DNA of 64,000 nucleotides, taken from Filosporella fistucella (taxonomy: Eukaryota; Ascomycota; Leotiomycetes; Helotiales). Position numbers and translations under genes: made by a program. Shown in pieces: positions 24,301 to 36,707 of the stretch. Where the stretch lies: the NCBI GenBank assembly GCA_030077755.1, contig JAQJZZ010000001.1:1922001-1986000 (forward strand), read 5' to 3'. The number at the start of each line of letters is the position of its first letter. Positions within the stretch are counted from its first letter, which is position 1. The notes beneath the pieces are model-generated. The model ran no database searches. It had not been told where the DNA came from and saw only the letters and a list, made by a program, of their open reading frames with translations.

Positions 24301-27300
24301 AACAACGGGTGTTAGAATACGCAGACACGATTTCGGCGACAGCTAGTATTTTAGGTCGTTGTCCTTCGGAGATGGTCATGGGAGTGCTTACAAAAATCCA
24401 GTCAGGTATCGCGTGTTGGATTATTGACGGCGATGCAAAACTTCGTGGAGCCACCCCACTGTCTAAATCAGTAAGTTGAAATAGATTTATCTTTCTTGCA
24501 ATACCTAATAATAAACCTAGATTACCTCGCTATGGTCTGTGATATGTCAGCTCATCCCGCGACTACGGGATGGTTATTCACACACAAAAATATTAGCTGA
24601 TCTGGAAGTACTGATTTGTGCTGGTTTGGAAAGCAAGCATAAGTCGATTGTGAATGCTACAATCAGCATGTGGAATTCCACCTTCGGTTCTTGTCAGAGC
24701 GGTTTGGAGTATCCTGAGCGTGCCAAAGTTGCGTTTCTTAGGTTACGTCCTGTCGCCGATGTTCATCTGCCATTCTTCCCAGAGAGCCTCGAAGACGAAG
24801 TTTCTCTTGACCATCGACAACCTTCTGATTTTGTTGATAGTCAGGACGAATTGGGCAATCTCTTGATCCCAAAAGCCATATCTTTCTTCAAACCAGCTCC
24901 AGAGTCCACTCTGGAGCCTGTTTCATTTGAGAGGGTGCGGAAATCTACTCCCCAGGTAATAATCGAATTTGGGAAAGCTGGAGCTCGAAAGAGGTCCAGG
25001 GAATCCACTCCTGAAGTCGGAAGGAGGAAGTCTCGGAAGCGAGAAATTACCCCAACAATTCGACACGATGACTCCCAAGTGCAATTTGAGGCAATTCCAT
25101 CGTCCCCGATGGCCGACAGGGTTGTGGACTCTCAGCTTCTGACAGATAATCAGAAAGAGGTTGCTGAACGACAGCGTGCCGAGGCAGCCATGTTTCCTGA
25201 CCTTAAATCTAGCCCGAGAACCAGTGAGAGGTCTGCAAGAAAGTCCACGGCTGATCCTGATCTACCACTACACCGTTCGTCTTCAAGACTGCGTGATCAG
25301 ATTCCACGCGATACTAGGCAGACCACACCAACGTTACCTATTCCCAGTGACGACGATCATTTCGTCGCGTCTTCTCCTACTCCAACACGGTCCATTCGCG
25401 GCGACATAGAGAATCTCGATCCACCTTCGTCTCCCCCAGAAGATTCAAGGCGCGACCTAGAGCTGAATATTGACGGCGATATTTCATCATCCCCGCCGGA
25501 AAGCACTCCGGAACCAGGCGATGATCCCACCACTGATGCCCAAACATCGTTGAATTCAAATATCATTGAAGTTACCAACCATGCCCCATCGTCGTTCGTA
25601 CCACCTCTCCCTGAGCCACACCCTGAACCGCAATCATCTTTCTATCAATCTGTTGTGGAAGATGGGCAGACAGACTTGGTCGCCGCAGATCATGAAGCTG
25701 GATCCGAAATCAATCACGAAATCCGAAGGACAAATGAAGAAAATGTGTCAGTTACTCACCAGTCAATGGGCGAGCTCGGCAATGACACAACAATAACAAT
25801 CGATCCATCTGCGCAGCTTGACCCGTACACTCTTCTCCAGGACACACCATATTCCGACATACAATATGGACCATCTAGTCGAGAGTCTTCTCCCGCAGAC
25901 GATCCATCTGACCAACTCCGGGCTAGTCAATTAGAGCATGAGGAAATGCTGTCTCGTGCTGATTCGGAAGTCCATGTTGACGAAGTTGGGCAGAAACCGC
26001 TTGACCCCGAAAACGAGCCTAGGGGTGCACCCCTGGCAGGTCTCGAACCTATATATGACCCGCAACCCCCAGGAACTCCTGTTCGACTAATACAGAATCT
26101 CCACGAGGCCGAGCAATCGCCAAATACACCTGGCTTACAAGAGTTTCAAGATGCTATGTCAAGCCCTGCTTCATCTGATAAACCATTCGAAGACGCGGTT
26201 TCCTCCCCACGCCTCAATGTCCAGAAAGCCCAAGCAAAGCAGATTTCCTCGCCACTGAGCGAGATTGACGATTCCAGTATGTTGCGGATTATGGATGAGT
26301 ATGATCAAGAGCTTGTAGATGGTGCACACAATGTGTCCTTTGTTGAAGACAAAGAGAATCAGCCACACGAGACGCATCACTCTCCCGCAAGAAAATCATC
26401 TGCCAATCTTCCGTCATCTGACTTTGTGCCAGCAATTATCCCCAGATCTGCAATGCGGGATCATTTCTCTCCACAAACAGAAGTTCGTAAAGACAAAGAC
26501 ATCATTGGTATATCTAATGAGCCAAATACATCTTCTCATCCATCTCTTATTCCTGAGACCCCTGCTCCGAAGCAAAACGAACAGCTAGATATTGCGTACT
26601 ATGATAGCGATGGCGAAGAAGTTGATATGACTGAGACTATCGTTGTTGATGCCTCTATTCTCGAGCTTGAACAGCGTCGACGTACATTCAAAAGAAGCCC
26701 ACGCAAGCGTGTTGTGTCACAGGCGAGGAAGAGGAAATATCAAGATACCCGGGAGGATACAGCGGACACGAGTGAGATTCCTGACAGCCAGGATCCGGAT
26801 GCTCTTGACCATGGTATGATCAATCTCAACAAGAGCTTATGCATCAAACTGACAAAAGTTTCAGCGAGCGCAAGCAAGAGATCTCCGGCCCAGAAGAAGA
26901 GAAAGGGTCCAGGACGACCAAAGCGGCGATCAGCCATTGAAGAGACTCAAGTACCACAAGAATATGACGAAAACTACAGTTTCTTATCGGTGGACCTCGA
27001 TGCTTCGATTCCAGATTTGGAAATTAGCCCAAGCCCGAATTCATTTGCTACAGAAGAAGAGCTGGTCGGCTCCCAGAACCTTGCTCAAGTCCAAGAGCAG
27101 CAGTTTTCTCCACAAAAAGAATCGTTTCCAGCTACAGAGAACGCAGAGGGAACTTCTGACGAGAAAATTGGCGCCGTTCCGATTGCAGAGGAGGTTCTAC
27201 ATACAGATACCCTGCAGGTGCTTTCCCCAAGTGATGAACAGGCGGATTTTCCTCGCCCTGAGATTATTGAGGAAACAACACTTGATGGAGAAGAACCAAG

Positions 27301-27667
27301 CTCAGCACCTGCCAAGTCCTATGAGGACGAGCAACGCGGCGTGGCGGAGGAGCTTGCGCAACCCCTTGCCAACACGGATTGCGATTCTAGAGAGGAGATT
27401 GTTCCTGCTCCTTCGCAGACAGTCGAATCTGAAATTTTTGCTAGGGAAGAGGCTTTGCGACCCGACTGCATTACTGAGCCTGACCCACAACCACCCATCA
27501 CAGTACAAAGTATGAAGGATAAGCTTCAAAGCTTGATCGATGATTTGAAAAGTACGGCATTGAATAAGTTGGAGGTGTATGCATTGGAAGACATGTTTAT
27601 GGATGCAAAGAGACAATTATATGACGCAGAACGGAGAGGACGTCTGTCAACGGAATTGAATGGTTAA
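21393..27667 (+). CDS. RIF1: Rif1 (Rap1-interacting factor 1) homologue, two exons, 2,074 aa
   Basis: Exons 21393-24470 and 24521-27667, with a 50-nt intron (GTAAGT...CCTAG). The start is ATG in a strong context (GCAGCCATGG); the frame extends upstream without an ATG. Rif1 limits telomere elongation, directs replication timing by recruiting protein phosphatase 1, and influences break repair. The N-terminal third is a long helical-repeat (HEAT-like) region of the Rif1_N type, running to about residue 1100. The central 800 residues are acidic, Ser/Pro-rich and disordered with many SSP and TP sites, as in other Rif1 proteins. Near the N-terminus KKVGW (RVxF-type, residues 71-75) and SILK (113-116), with a GILK copy at 93-96, match PP1 docking motifs. 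The C-terminus ends in a short helical segment (QSMKDKLQSLIDDLK). Confidence 0.88.
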
Positions 27668-28398
27668 GCTGCATGGCGACGGGAGTTTTTTGCTACACTG
27701 AGGTTGGGCCGAGGCATTGTAAAAAAGGGAATAACTATGTGCATTGAAGGAGTATCACTGGACTTGAGAATGTAGTAAAGATACCAATATGATTGTGTAA
27801 CATTGTTTGTTTCTCATTCTGAGGCTGTGGTGTCCGAACAGGTTTCACATGCCCATCTTTGATGTCATGATTTCCGATTGTGGTGAGATTTTAAGAAGAG
27901 AATGCCCAGTACTGCAGACATTCCTCTGCAGTCTAATGTGCCTATATCGGGCAGAAGGTTGCAAGCCTCCCGTCCCTCGAAGTTCGATGGACCTCATTCG
28001 AACGTTCTGCAGAAAAGGCCAAACACGCTGTGTCCTGGACGCTTTAAGCGCACGTGACTTAGTGTTAGTCAGCCGATACCAACAACTCCCATTAGGCTCA
28101 ATTGCGGGCAGGAAGCTTCAGCAGTTTCAGGTGCTGCAAGGGGGTTCCAATTCAGTTCGCTAACATCCCACATACAGCTGACAGAACCCCGCTACAAGAA
28201 GGATCCCACCCGACGAACGTCTGCTCTCCCCTCTTGCTCTTCATCGACTGTTTCCAATCTCATTTTCGTTCTGAATACCTTCATATCCAACATACCATCA
28301 ACTGTATCAGAGTAGATTCTAGCGCCACGCCATCTTGCTTCTATACATTCCCTGCCAGCCCTCGATCTCCGCGAACCGCATCTCACACTCTATCAACC
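27668..28398. other. Intergenic, about 0.73 kb
   Basis: RIF1 3' flank and a pyrimidine-rich leader upstream of the epimerase. I see no separate gene; an open frame near 27807-28163 has no family features. Confidence 0.5.
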
Positions 28399-29489
28399 AT
28401 GGTCGACCGCCCAAAGAAACCATCTGCATTAGCTACTACACCTGGATTGCCGCCACAGGCACAGGTCAATATCTCTCACAACAATTCACGGGTATCGGCC
28501 GTTTTGCCAACAGGTGAAAGTATAGAAGTACTACTCTTTGGCGCGACAATTATCAGTTGGAGGGACGCAAATGGAGAAGAGAAACTCTGGGTTAGCGAAG
28601 CGGCGAAGCTTGATGGAAGTAAGGCTGTACGAGGTGGTGTGCCTTTGGTGTTCCCGGTATGCCTCTGAAACTACAGCTCAATGTCGACTTCTACTAATAT
28701 TTATGCACCAGGTATTCGGAACAGCTCCTGACCACCCTGCGACATCAAAGCTCCCTCAACATGGCTTCGCACGAACATCCAGATGGGAGTTTTTGGGAAA
28801 GAGTACATCGGAATCATCAACACTCTCTTCTTCGTCTGCTGGCGACGATAGCGTGAAGCTGGACTTTGGACTCAGTCCAAGCAACCTAAGCGAAGAGAGC
28901 AAGAAAGCCTGGCCGTATGCTTTTGGATTGATCTACAGTGTCACACTGGGTAGAGAAGGCTTGACGACAAGTATCGTGGTTAGGAATGAAGGCGAGCAAG
29001 CTTGGGAGTTCCAGACCTTAATGCATACATACTTGAGAGTTAAGGTACGTTTCACTGTGCTATGGTCGGACTATCTACTGACACTACGCGCAGGACATAT
29101 CGAAGGTATCTATCACGGGCGTGGAGAGCTCTCCTTATACCGACAAGGTTCTTGGGCCGACAGCCAATGGAAAACCATACGAGTCTCCTGCCGGTGCTTT
29201 ATCTATTTCAAGCAAGGTGGACCGAGTCTATACACCTGCTGGAGGACCCAGTGCAGCTGTCATCGTCAGCGAAGGAGGCAAGAAGAAGTATGGAGTTGTC
29301 AGGGATAATTTGAATGAGGTCGTAGTGTGGAATCCATGGAAGGAGGACGCAGAGGGGATCAGCGACTTCGCTCCAAAAGACGGATATAAGGAGATGATTT
29401 GTGTGGAGGCTGGAGCTGTCAAGGGCTGGCAGAAGTTGGAAGCTGGCGAGACTTTCGAGGGTGGGCAGGTTATTATGGCTGCAAACTGA
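28399..29489 (+). CDS. Glucose-6-phosphate 1-epimerase (hexose-6-phosphate mutarotase), three exons, 328 aa
   Basis: Exons 28399-28656, 28712-29044, 29094-29489; introns 55 and 49 nt, GT-AG, all phase 0. The enzyme interconverts alpha and beta anomers of glucose 6-phosphate in the cytosol. Aldose-1-epimerase-like (galactose mutarotase) fold features: FGATIISW and [28 protein letters not shown] (phosphate-binding Arg region), LPQHGFARTSRWEF carrying the catalytic His, FQTLMHTYLRV, TPAGGPSAAV and VVWNPW then MICVEAG with the catalytic Glu. This order and length match yeast YMR099C-type enzymes (about 300 aa). The ATG in ACCATGG follows a pyrimidine-rich leader. A Ser-rich insert after WEFLGKSTSES is fungal-specific. 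Confidence 0.93.
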
Positions 29490-29992
29490 GAGCTGAAAAG
29501 AGAGCGGAGAAGTGAGTCAGCTGCGCCGGGAGCTGATTGAAACAGAGACGATGATCACGACTGGCTGATGATGCTTATGGGTCAATTACAGCATACATGG
29601 ATGGAATACTGAATGCGGATTACGGAGGGTAGCAATGATAGGACTTTGGATTAGAAATTTGATGTGGCTCAGACTCAATAGAAAGATTCTTATTGTGCTG
29701 AACCTGGCCTCGAGTCATGCGTTTGTCGACGCGTGTATTGGAAGTCGTCAGAACAATGTCGTCAATCAGCTTGATCCACATTTCGCGTGCTTTATTTTCC
29801 ACGCTTCCATGCCGTATAATACATGTCATACCCCTCACTCCACATACGATCATAGCAATAGAATCATGTTCATGTAGAATTCTTGATGATCACATAAGTC
29901 TTAAATGGTTTTGCACTATCATTCGATTATTAAATCTTCAACCTCAGTCTCCATATCTCTTGTCATAGTAACCTCCTCCTTGGAACCGTTTC
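29490..29992. other. Convergent intergenic, about 0.5 kb
   Basis: Lies between the 3' ends of the epimerase (plus) and the MFS gene (minus). AT-rich; I see no gene. Confidence 0.5.
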
Positions 29993-31825
29993 CTAGATGA
30001 CATAGCGGAAGAAGACCTAGTGGCGCATGGAATTAGCAATTTGCTGCATGAAGGAAGATCTCCGAGAGAACTTACATTCTTTTTGTCAGTGACATTTTCA
30101 AATCCTTGAATTCTGCTTTCCTCCCTCATTGCCTCGATTTCTTCTTCGCTCTTACCCTCGAGGGCTCGGTCACGCTTCTTGTTTTCCATCTGATAGAGAA
30201 AACGCAGAGTCAAATTGAACACGATATTCAAAATAAAACCAATGAGCATAGCCACAATTCCGCCGTGGTAGGACGGAGCTTGCGCTGCTTTGAAGCATTG
30301 AGGGCCTAACAATGTCAGTCCTGACACGTTCCAGTCACACAAAGTTTACTTACCAACAATCTGACCCACACAATACATTACAAAGACCATGGCTGAGGCC
30401 ATACTCTTCTTCGTGGTACCTGCAACGTTTGTTGCCAGTAGACCAAGAAGGACCATGAAGCCGGTTGGATATCCAGCTAGTAGCCACACACCGACCAATC
30501 GGCCCCATTTATTCCCCGTATCCAGCTGATTGATCAAGACTGTTCCAATGATGGGTGGAATCATGGCAACCGATCCAACAATCAGTCTTGCATTTGGCAA
30601 CTTCGTTTGAGCATATCCACCAAGCAAGGTGAAGACTGCTTGAAGAAAGGAGAGCGGCATATTCATCAAGGTAGTTTGAAGTGAAGTGAAGCCAAATCCC
30701 TTGATAATGATACTTCCAAAGCTCAATCCTCCTGATGCAACAGCATTGACGAATGAGATCAAAGCCAGGAGTATAATCTTTGGATCGAGAAGGGCTTCAA
30801 TTGCTTGCTCCTTCACAAAAGTCTTGCTCTTGGTTCCTGTCTTATTCTCCACTACACGTTGAATAGCGACCACTCTTTCTTCCTCTGTCAACCATTTCGT
30901 AGTCGCTGGGTTGTCCGGTACAACTAGAATGAACAGGACTCCCCAGACAATAGTAAAAGCTCCTAAGATGATGAAAATCAATTTCCATGTGGCGATGCTT
31001 CCTTCGATATGTCCAATTCCGAAAGTGATCAGACCACCGATTGTGCCAAAGAAACCCAAAAAAGACACCCAGATTGCAGATCGTGATGCTTGTTCCTCTC
31101 TCGTCCACCAGATACCAGTAATGGCAACGAAGCCTGGTGAGATGGTAGCTTCAAAGACACCGAGCAAGAATCGAACGGTTGCGAGAGATGCGAAGGAGGA
31201 ACATGCAGCAGTTACCATAAGAATACTGGCCCAGAGGATAATATTGACTATATAGATCAGAGAACGCAACTTTGGCGGAGAAAAGGGAGCATACTTCCAA
31301 GGAATTTGGCAATAGGGAATCTTTGCAATAGAGCTACACCTGGATACTCGGCGAACATGTAACCAAAGTAGAAGATGGATCTGGACATTTATGAGCGGCT
31401 GGATTGGTGTTCGTTTCGAGGTACTCACGAAGCCCATGAATAGTCCTGCCCAACTAGATGATTATCCGCAATGATTCCGAATACACTCGAGTATCCCAAA
31501 GTGGTTTTATCCAGGAATTGCAAACCTTTTTAATTTGTTAGATCTTTCGACGCACTTTTAAGGATATTGAATACTAACCATAGGTAATGCACAGAAAGGG
31601 TAAGATGTACATATCAATCTTTCTCAGTACCCTCTTCGATATTTCTGCTTCGGCTGGCCCACTTGCTAGGGCTTGAGCAGCCAACTCTCCAGCTTCATCA
31701 TCTATATGGTGATCATTCTTCTGAAAGTCTTCGGCATCGTTTTCGTTCAGGACGGCGATCTTTTCGTTTGCCGAAGTATAATTTTCAGCATCGCCAGCTG
31801 TGGCTATCTCTTCTGGTGACCCCAT
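29993..31825 (-). CDS. MFS transporter, allantoate-permease (DAL5/ACS) family, six exons, 525 aa
   Basis: Exons 31825-31579, 31525-31429, 31380-31295, 31247-30354, 30305-30076, 30016-29993; introns 53, 48, 47, 48 and 59 nt. Every junction is in frame and the last exon supplies only 8 codons, ending FFRYVI as in DAL5 relatives (D-x-x-N-x-x-F-R-Y). The anion:cation symporter family imports allantoate, nicotinate, pantothenate, small dipeptides or similar organic anions by proton symport at the plasma membrane. Seen: an acidic N-terminal tail, the first helix IDMYILPFLCITYGLQFLDKTT, the motif TGIWWTREEQASRSAIW, WLTEEERVVAIQRV in the central loop and about 12 hydrophobic helices. The substrate cannot be deduced. 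It lies 2 kb from the triterpenoid cluster, but the family gives no reason to link it to product export. Confidence 0.9.
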
Positions 31826-32226
31826 TTTTATAATATACTTTATGGACAGACAGTAATAGACAGCGACTGAGAGAGACGAAACAGTGAAGGAAACAAGTCA
31901 AAGTACATTCGAGATCAAATAAATCGGTGATATTCGCAGCCCACTTTTGACACGCGAGATCGTTGCCCGCATCCTTACCATGTTTAGACAGGTGCGCCCG
32001 ACATTGCCCCAGATATCGTGGTTCTCTACCAGAATGCTGGGAAAACCGTCGCGTGGGAAATTAAATGGATTCTGTGATAAGATAGATGAAGCCTCAAGAA
32101 TGGGGAAGTGGACGAACTGGTCGGGGCTCGGATGTCGCCTAGATAGGGGAGATTTAGAGGACGTGGATTCGATCACATGATGAAATTGGTATGTACTTAG
32201 AAACTTTCAGTCTCAGTGATCTGATA
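31826..32226. other. MFS promoter region, about 0.4 kb
   Basis: 5' flank of the MFS gene up to the MITE. I see nothing else in it. Confidence 0.45.
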
Positions 32227-32521
32227 ATCGCCGGTCCCTCCGCCCTTCCTTCGTGCCTCTTTTTGAGAGTCGGTCCATTTTGGATGTCTTTTTTTTTTTT
32301 TTAGGATATCATGTACCTCTGTTTTTGGGATGCTATAAGTACCTTATTAGGTGGACCGTGCATACCAGGACACGATTTTGTGTTGGATTTTGCACAAAAA
32401 AGTCCACACGTAACTAAGCGATTTTGCCCTGCGATTATTAGGACATCCTAAAAAATAAGACATCCTAGATAGACAAGCTTTCAGAGAGAGGCACGAAGGA
32501 AGAAACGGAAGGACCGGCGAT
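32227..32521. mobile_element. Foldback MITE, about 295 bp, Tc1/mariner-like TA target site
   Basis: The two ends are imperfect inverted repeats of about 80 bp (32227-32310 against 32439-32521). The outer part begins ATCGCCGGTCC and its partner ends GGACCGGCGAT; the pairing continues through TTCCTTCGTGCCTC/GAGGCACGAAGGAA and further in through GGATGTCTT and its complement. Both ends are flanked by TA (32225-32226 and 32522-32523), consistent with a TA target-site duplication. The centre has no coding capacity and carries a T tract. Transcribed, it would fold into a long hairpin. A non-autonomous Tc1/mariner derivative is the likeliest class; I see no transposase gene in the window. Confidence 0.75.
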
Positions 32522-32813
32522 TATTGGGTCCGGAGTGGGAAAAAAAACTATATTCATATGAAGTTTGATGTTGTCCTCATGAAATACTAGATTTCGGTGT
32601 AAATCGACCTTTAGGTGGAGCCAACCAAAGCTCGTTCTCTTCAAAAAGCCTTACTGTTTGATAATGCTTGTAATCTCTAACCCCTCTCATCGTTGATTGC
32701 CATCATTATCAACTGGCCACCACCATTTTGATAGCACACGCTTGGCGCAAGGAAAACCTTCGTACCTTTATTTCGCAGACAATGTCTGAATCTTCCTTCT
32801 GAAATAGGGACTT

Positions 32814-33302
32814 CTATGCCAGGAAAAATCCCAGCGGTGCAACCAAGAAGAAAGCGATTCCGGGTATCAAGTGGTGCTTATATGCACCTTTCCTCCCATG
32901 CCAGAAAGTAGCAGCCGCATCTCCCCCAGCCACAAGTGCTGCCGAAAGCGTTACAACAGTACTCAACGCCTTCATTTCATTCATCCAAAGCAATGCCAAC
33001 ACTGAAACACCAAGTGCTGTTTCTCGTCCAGCAAAAGCAGTCATCCAGCCCACACCAGCTTCGAATTGACGACTTGGACTGAAGCTGGAGCTGCGAGGTT
33101 TGGTTTTCAGCCCATTGACCGATTCATTGTTACCTCGGATTGGAATGCCGAAGTTTGTGGCAAGCAGAACGGGATTAAAAATTGCGAAGATGCCCGTTGC
33201 TGTCATTGTGATACCGAGGAGACAGCATGCTGAGCGGAAAATGGGTAGGAAGATGTTGGAATGTGAGGTGATGAAGTCTTGGAAGGGGGAAATAGACGAC
33301 AT
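32814..33302 (-). CDS. Small four-helix membrane protein, DUF4267-like, 162 aa
   Basis: A single-exon frame starting MSSISPFQDF. Hydrophobic segments lie at about residues 18-45 (FRSACCLLGITMTATGIFAIF), 85-108 (GWMTAFAGRETALGVSVLALLW), 112-130 (ALSTVVTLSAALVAGGDAAATFWHG) and 142-162 (HLIPGIAFFLVAPLGFFLA). The pattern of FNPVLLATNFGIP then GRE-LGV then GDA and a final PG resembles small DUF4267 membrane proteins, which are widespread and uncharacterised. It sits 0.3 kb from the MITE and 0.6 kb from the P450 that starts the cluster. Nothing ties it functionally to either. Confidence 0.75.
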   Translation of the reverse strand: MSSISPFQDFITSHSNIFLPIFRSACCLLGITMTATGIFAIFNPVLLATNFGIPIRGNNESVNGLKTKPRSSSFSPSRQFEAGVGWMTAFAGRETALGVSVLALLWMNEMKALSTVVTLSAALVAGGDAAATFWHGRKGAYKHHLIPGIAFFLVAPLGFFLA

Positions 33303-33910
33303 TTTGAAAATTGGAGTATATGTTCGATATTTGTTTGCACTCAGGATGGATGGGGGATATCACCGTGATGAGACAATTCGGGGGGTTCTGATTCATTCAA
33401 TTTATCCAGCGATAGAAACACTCCGGCAGTGATTCTAGGTAACTTTGTGCTGCCCAGAAGGAGTTGTAAGGTGGCAAGTCATGTCGGATCTTACGACCAC
33501 TCGGCTTGCCTTCACGTAAATCCACTTTATTCCTACGCTGCGTATGTGGATACTCTGCATGCAGTGGAGACTGTCTTGACTGTGCCGCCTCACCTGCGGC
33601 ATTTAGATCAGACCAATGCATGCTTTAAATGCGGGTGGAGGGATCACTAAAGATTGACCGCCTGGCGTACTAAATTCCAGGGTCTGACCGAGCGTGCAGA
33701 AGTGCGGATTATCATCGTCGATACTTTTCGGACATGGGATTTTTAAATCTGCACCGAGGTGGGACATGGTGGATCCAGAAGGGGGAGGGGTAAATCTTTG
33801 CCAGTCTACCTGCTGCTTCACTTCGGTGTAGAAATTCCCCGCGGAAAGTGAAAATTTATCATTCATTTAAATCATAATATCTGAGGTAATGATAGTTGAG
33901 GATACTCTAT
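33303..33910. other. Intergenic, about 0.6 kb
   Basis: 5' flank of the DUF4267-like gene and 3' flank of the first P450. I see no gene. Confidence 0.5.
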
Positions 33911-35705
33911 TTATAAACTCTGCCCAATCTTCCTCCTCCGTACTCTAATAACAGCAGACATAGGAGGCAAAGCTGCGTCTCCAACAACTCCAGTCTGCGG
34001 CCGAGGACCATCATGCTCTATATCATAATGTATTGTTATATATGCCATCATAATTTTCAACAGCTGTACAGCGAACCATCTTCCAGGGCTGTCTCATTCA
34101 TCAGTAACTCCCTGGAAGTGTTTTGAAACTTGACCTACCATGCATGACGACCGTAACCAAATCCCAGATATGTAGAGGTTGGCTGTCCTGCACTCAAGTC
34201 ATCGAGATAAGATCGAGATTTTGAGGACACTGTCTTTTCAGTTTCCAAGTTATCTGCTTCCAATTTTGACTTCGCAGCACTTCTTGGCCGCTCGTCCTTC
34301 ATTTTCACAAACCTGAAAGGGTCGTACATTTGAGCGTTCGGATAGAATCTCTCGTCCATATGGAGGCCAAGCACAGGTATGCCCAACCAACCACCTTTCG
34401 GGATATGAGTTCCGTCTGGGAGGTTGAGCCCCTCAGTCCGGAGTACCTCTTTGGTCAAACCTTTAATCAGAATTGGATGATACCGCAGACTTTCACGAAT
34501 TGTACTGTCCAGAAGAGTCATTCCTTTGAATACTGCGCCATCATTCCAATCTCGATTGAGTTTAAGAGCATCCACCGCCTCCTCGCGCAGAGTTTCGTAT
34601 GCATCCATTTCGATAGGACAACAGATGACATCGAGCAGAAGATTCGAAGCTTGAATGATGGTGGAGGATAATGCTGCGAATCCCTGAAAATGTGAGATTT
34701 GAGTTGAGAACCAGATGCGGAGGCTTACTCACCATCAACATTATCCATTCAGCGAGCGTACTCGAGTCGGGTGTTCTTTGGGTCTTGCTCATTTTTGCAG
34801 ACACTTTCGCGGATTGCATGATGAAATCATAGTTGTTCTCGCCCGCTTTCATCTGGTCTTCCTTGTCCAAAGCTGTCAATTGTCTCTTCACCTCTGGCAC
34901 GAGAGCTTGTAAGGTCTTCCATCTATAGTAGCGAAGTGGCAGATTAAACAACGGTACCAGAAGTCCCTTCAAGACCCTTGGAAGCTCGCCAATGACAATT
35001 GTGCCCACTCCCATAGCAAGTACGTATTTTTGAAATGTAACGAGAAATCCTGGATCTAGCCCTAAAGGCAGGCCGAAGAACACTCGACTCATGGCGGGTA
35101 CAATGATCTCTTGCATACTGCTGTATACATTGATCGATTTCCACTCGTCCTCATTTGCGCCAAATACTTCATCGGTTTTGCGTTTGATTTCCTCGTACAT
35201 TGGAGCTTGTATCATATCCAATTTCCTATTCAGACTGTCTCCAGCAACACGACCTAGAAAAAATGACGTAGAGTTGAACTCAACTCCTTTGTGAAGATAT
35301 CGTACTGCATGACGCTCCTTTCGTATTTCGGCACTGGACATGACAGAATCCGGCTGTTCAGCAAACCACTTCACCATTTCTGGAGGAAGCATGACTTCTT
35401 GTTGGAAACTCGGCTCATGTATTAGGAAGGGTCTCCCATTCTTGGAGTACTATGTAGACATAAGCTTGGGGTATTTTGTTATATCTCTCGCAATTGACTA
35501 CCTGGTTATAGCCCTCGGAAAGAGTGGTTACTCCATTTCTCAGCTGCCTGATTCCAGCTCTCGTCGACTTGAATAACTCATTCCTTACACCAACGACCGG
35601 AATTGATTTGGGAAAATTTATGGGACGATTGTATGACTGAAAAGCGACGAGATAAACGAACAGTAACAAAAACGGTAACACAAGCAAGAGACCATAGATC
35701 CCCAT
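33911..35705 (-). CDS. Cytochrome P450 monooxygenase (cluster P450-1), four exons, 547 aa
   Basis: Exons 35705-35502, 35449-34733, 34683-34139, 34088-33911; introns 52, 49 and 50 nt, all joins in frame. An N-terminal membrane anchor (MGIYGLLLVLPFLLLFVYLVAF) is followed by the proline hinge PINFPKSIPVVG. The K-helix ExxR is in STIRESLRYHP, the PERF-type segment is YDPFRF, and the haem loop FGYGRHACPGRW is completed only by joining exons 3 and 4; the Cys is the haem thiolate. The first residues after the hinge and the PGRWFAVQLLKIMMAY helix resemble fungal terpenoid-oxidising P450s. It is transcribed divergently from the cyclase-glycosyltransferase and shares its promoter region, so oxidation of the triterpene scaffold is the likely role. 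The position oxidised cannot be predicted. Confidence 0.92.
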
Positions 35706-36268
35706 ATCGAACCGCTACTTCACCCATTGAAACAGCGAAAGGTTATAAAACTTTGTTAAGAATAGCTTGCTGGGCCTTTTGGATCAGAATAAATTTGTGG
35801 GACAGTATCGGACCTTGAGCTTTGAGTGGGACCTCTTTTTTTTTAACAGAGATCCCGAGATCTTGGAGCTGATGGTTGATTCTACAAATCAGGCATGTAA
35901 AAGGGTGCGGTTATCAAAGCTAGGAGCAAGTTAAGTGTTAGTTAGCATGCTGCCCCTCCGTACCGTACAGCTAACGACCAACGCTGACTCAGCTGACTAC
36001 CCTGTAAGCGCTGCTTGGAAGCCGTTCGCCTAGCCGCCACAAGGGTTGTTATCTTCACTAAAGATAGTGAGCAACAGCCTGAATCAACAATCAGGTGTGG
36101 GAATCCTCGTTCCTCTTACTGTACATTCAACGCCACCCCACTACGACCCTCCTCTTCCGACCTCTCTTCTTCTAATGGTCAATTCTGCTGCAGCCGAGGC
36201 TCTTTTCGAACTTACTCCGTAGCAACACTACTTTAAAGTATGCAACGTATGAGTAGTTTATGTGCCAG

Positions 36269-36281
36269 CCGAAATTCCACT
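36269..36281 (+). repeat. Direct repeat copy 1, CCGAAATTCCACT
   Basis: A 13-bp sequence repeated exactly at 36695-36707, 426 bp downstream, inside the shared promoter region. A candidate binding site for a regulator; unproven. Confidence 0.5.
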
Positions 36282-36694
36282 CTAAACACCTAACCTGCAT
36301 CTATATTGTCCAAGTTCCTGAAATCCAGCTGATTGGGCACTTTTAGAAGCAAAACATGCTGTCCGAAAGGATGAATTCAAATCCGATTAGCTAGTTTCGT
36401 TACATGGTTTCTTGCTTTGGGATGAACGATAGACCTCTGCATGGATACATCCTCCCATGTGTCTTTCATGGATGAAATCTACTGGCTTTGATATGATCCT
36501 TGCTATCGATAGCCCAAGAAACGTTTCTTACCAGCCAATCCTGAAAATATAATCAAAGTAGCTAGTCTTTCTTTGTACACTGGTATCCTAAGGACTGCTA
36601 GTCAGCTCGTGGGAAATCTAGTAACCATGATGCAGCAAGGTTCTCTTCACCCGACTTTCTGCACCTATCTAAGTGGTGGTTATTGCGGCCATGA

Positions 36695-36707
36695 CCGAAA
36701 TTCCACT
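36695..36707 (+). repeat. Direct repeat copy 2, CCGAAATTCCACT
   Basis: Second exact copy, 381 bp upstream of the cyclase-glycosyltransferase start, in the same orientation as copy 1. Confidence 0.5.

Noticed and set aside
29993..31825. MFS transporter as the product exporter of the cluster
   Set aside because: Sequence places it in the DAL5/ACS importer family, and a MITE and an unrelated gene lie between it and P450-1.
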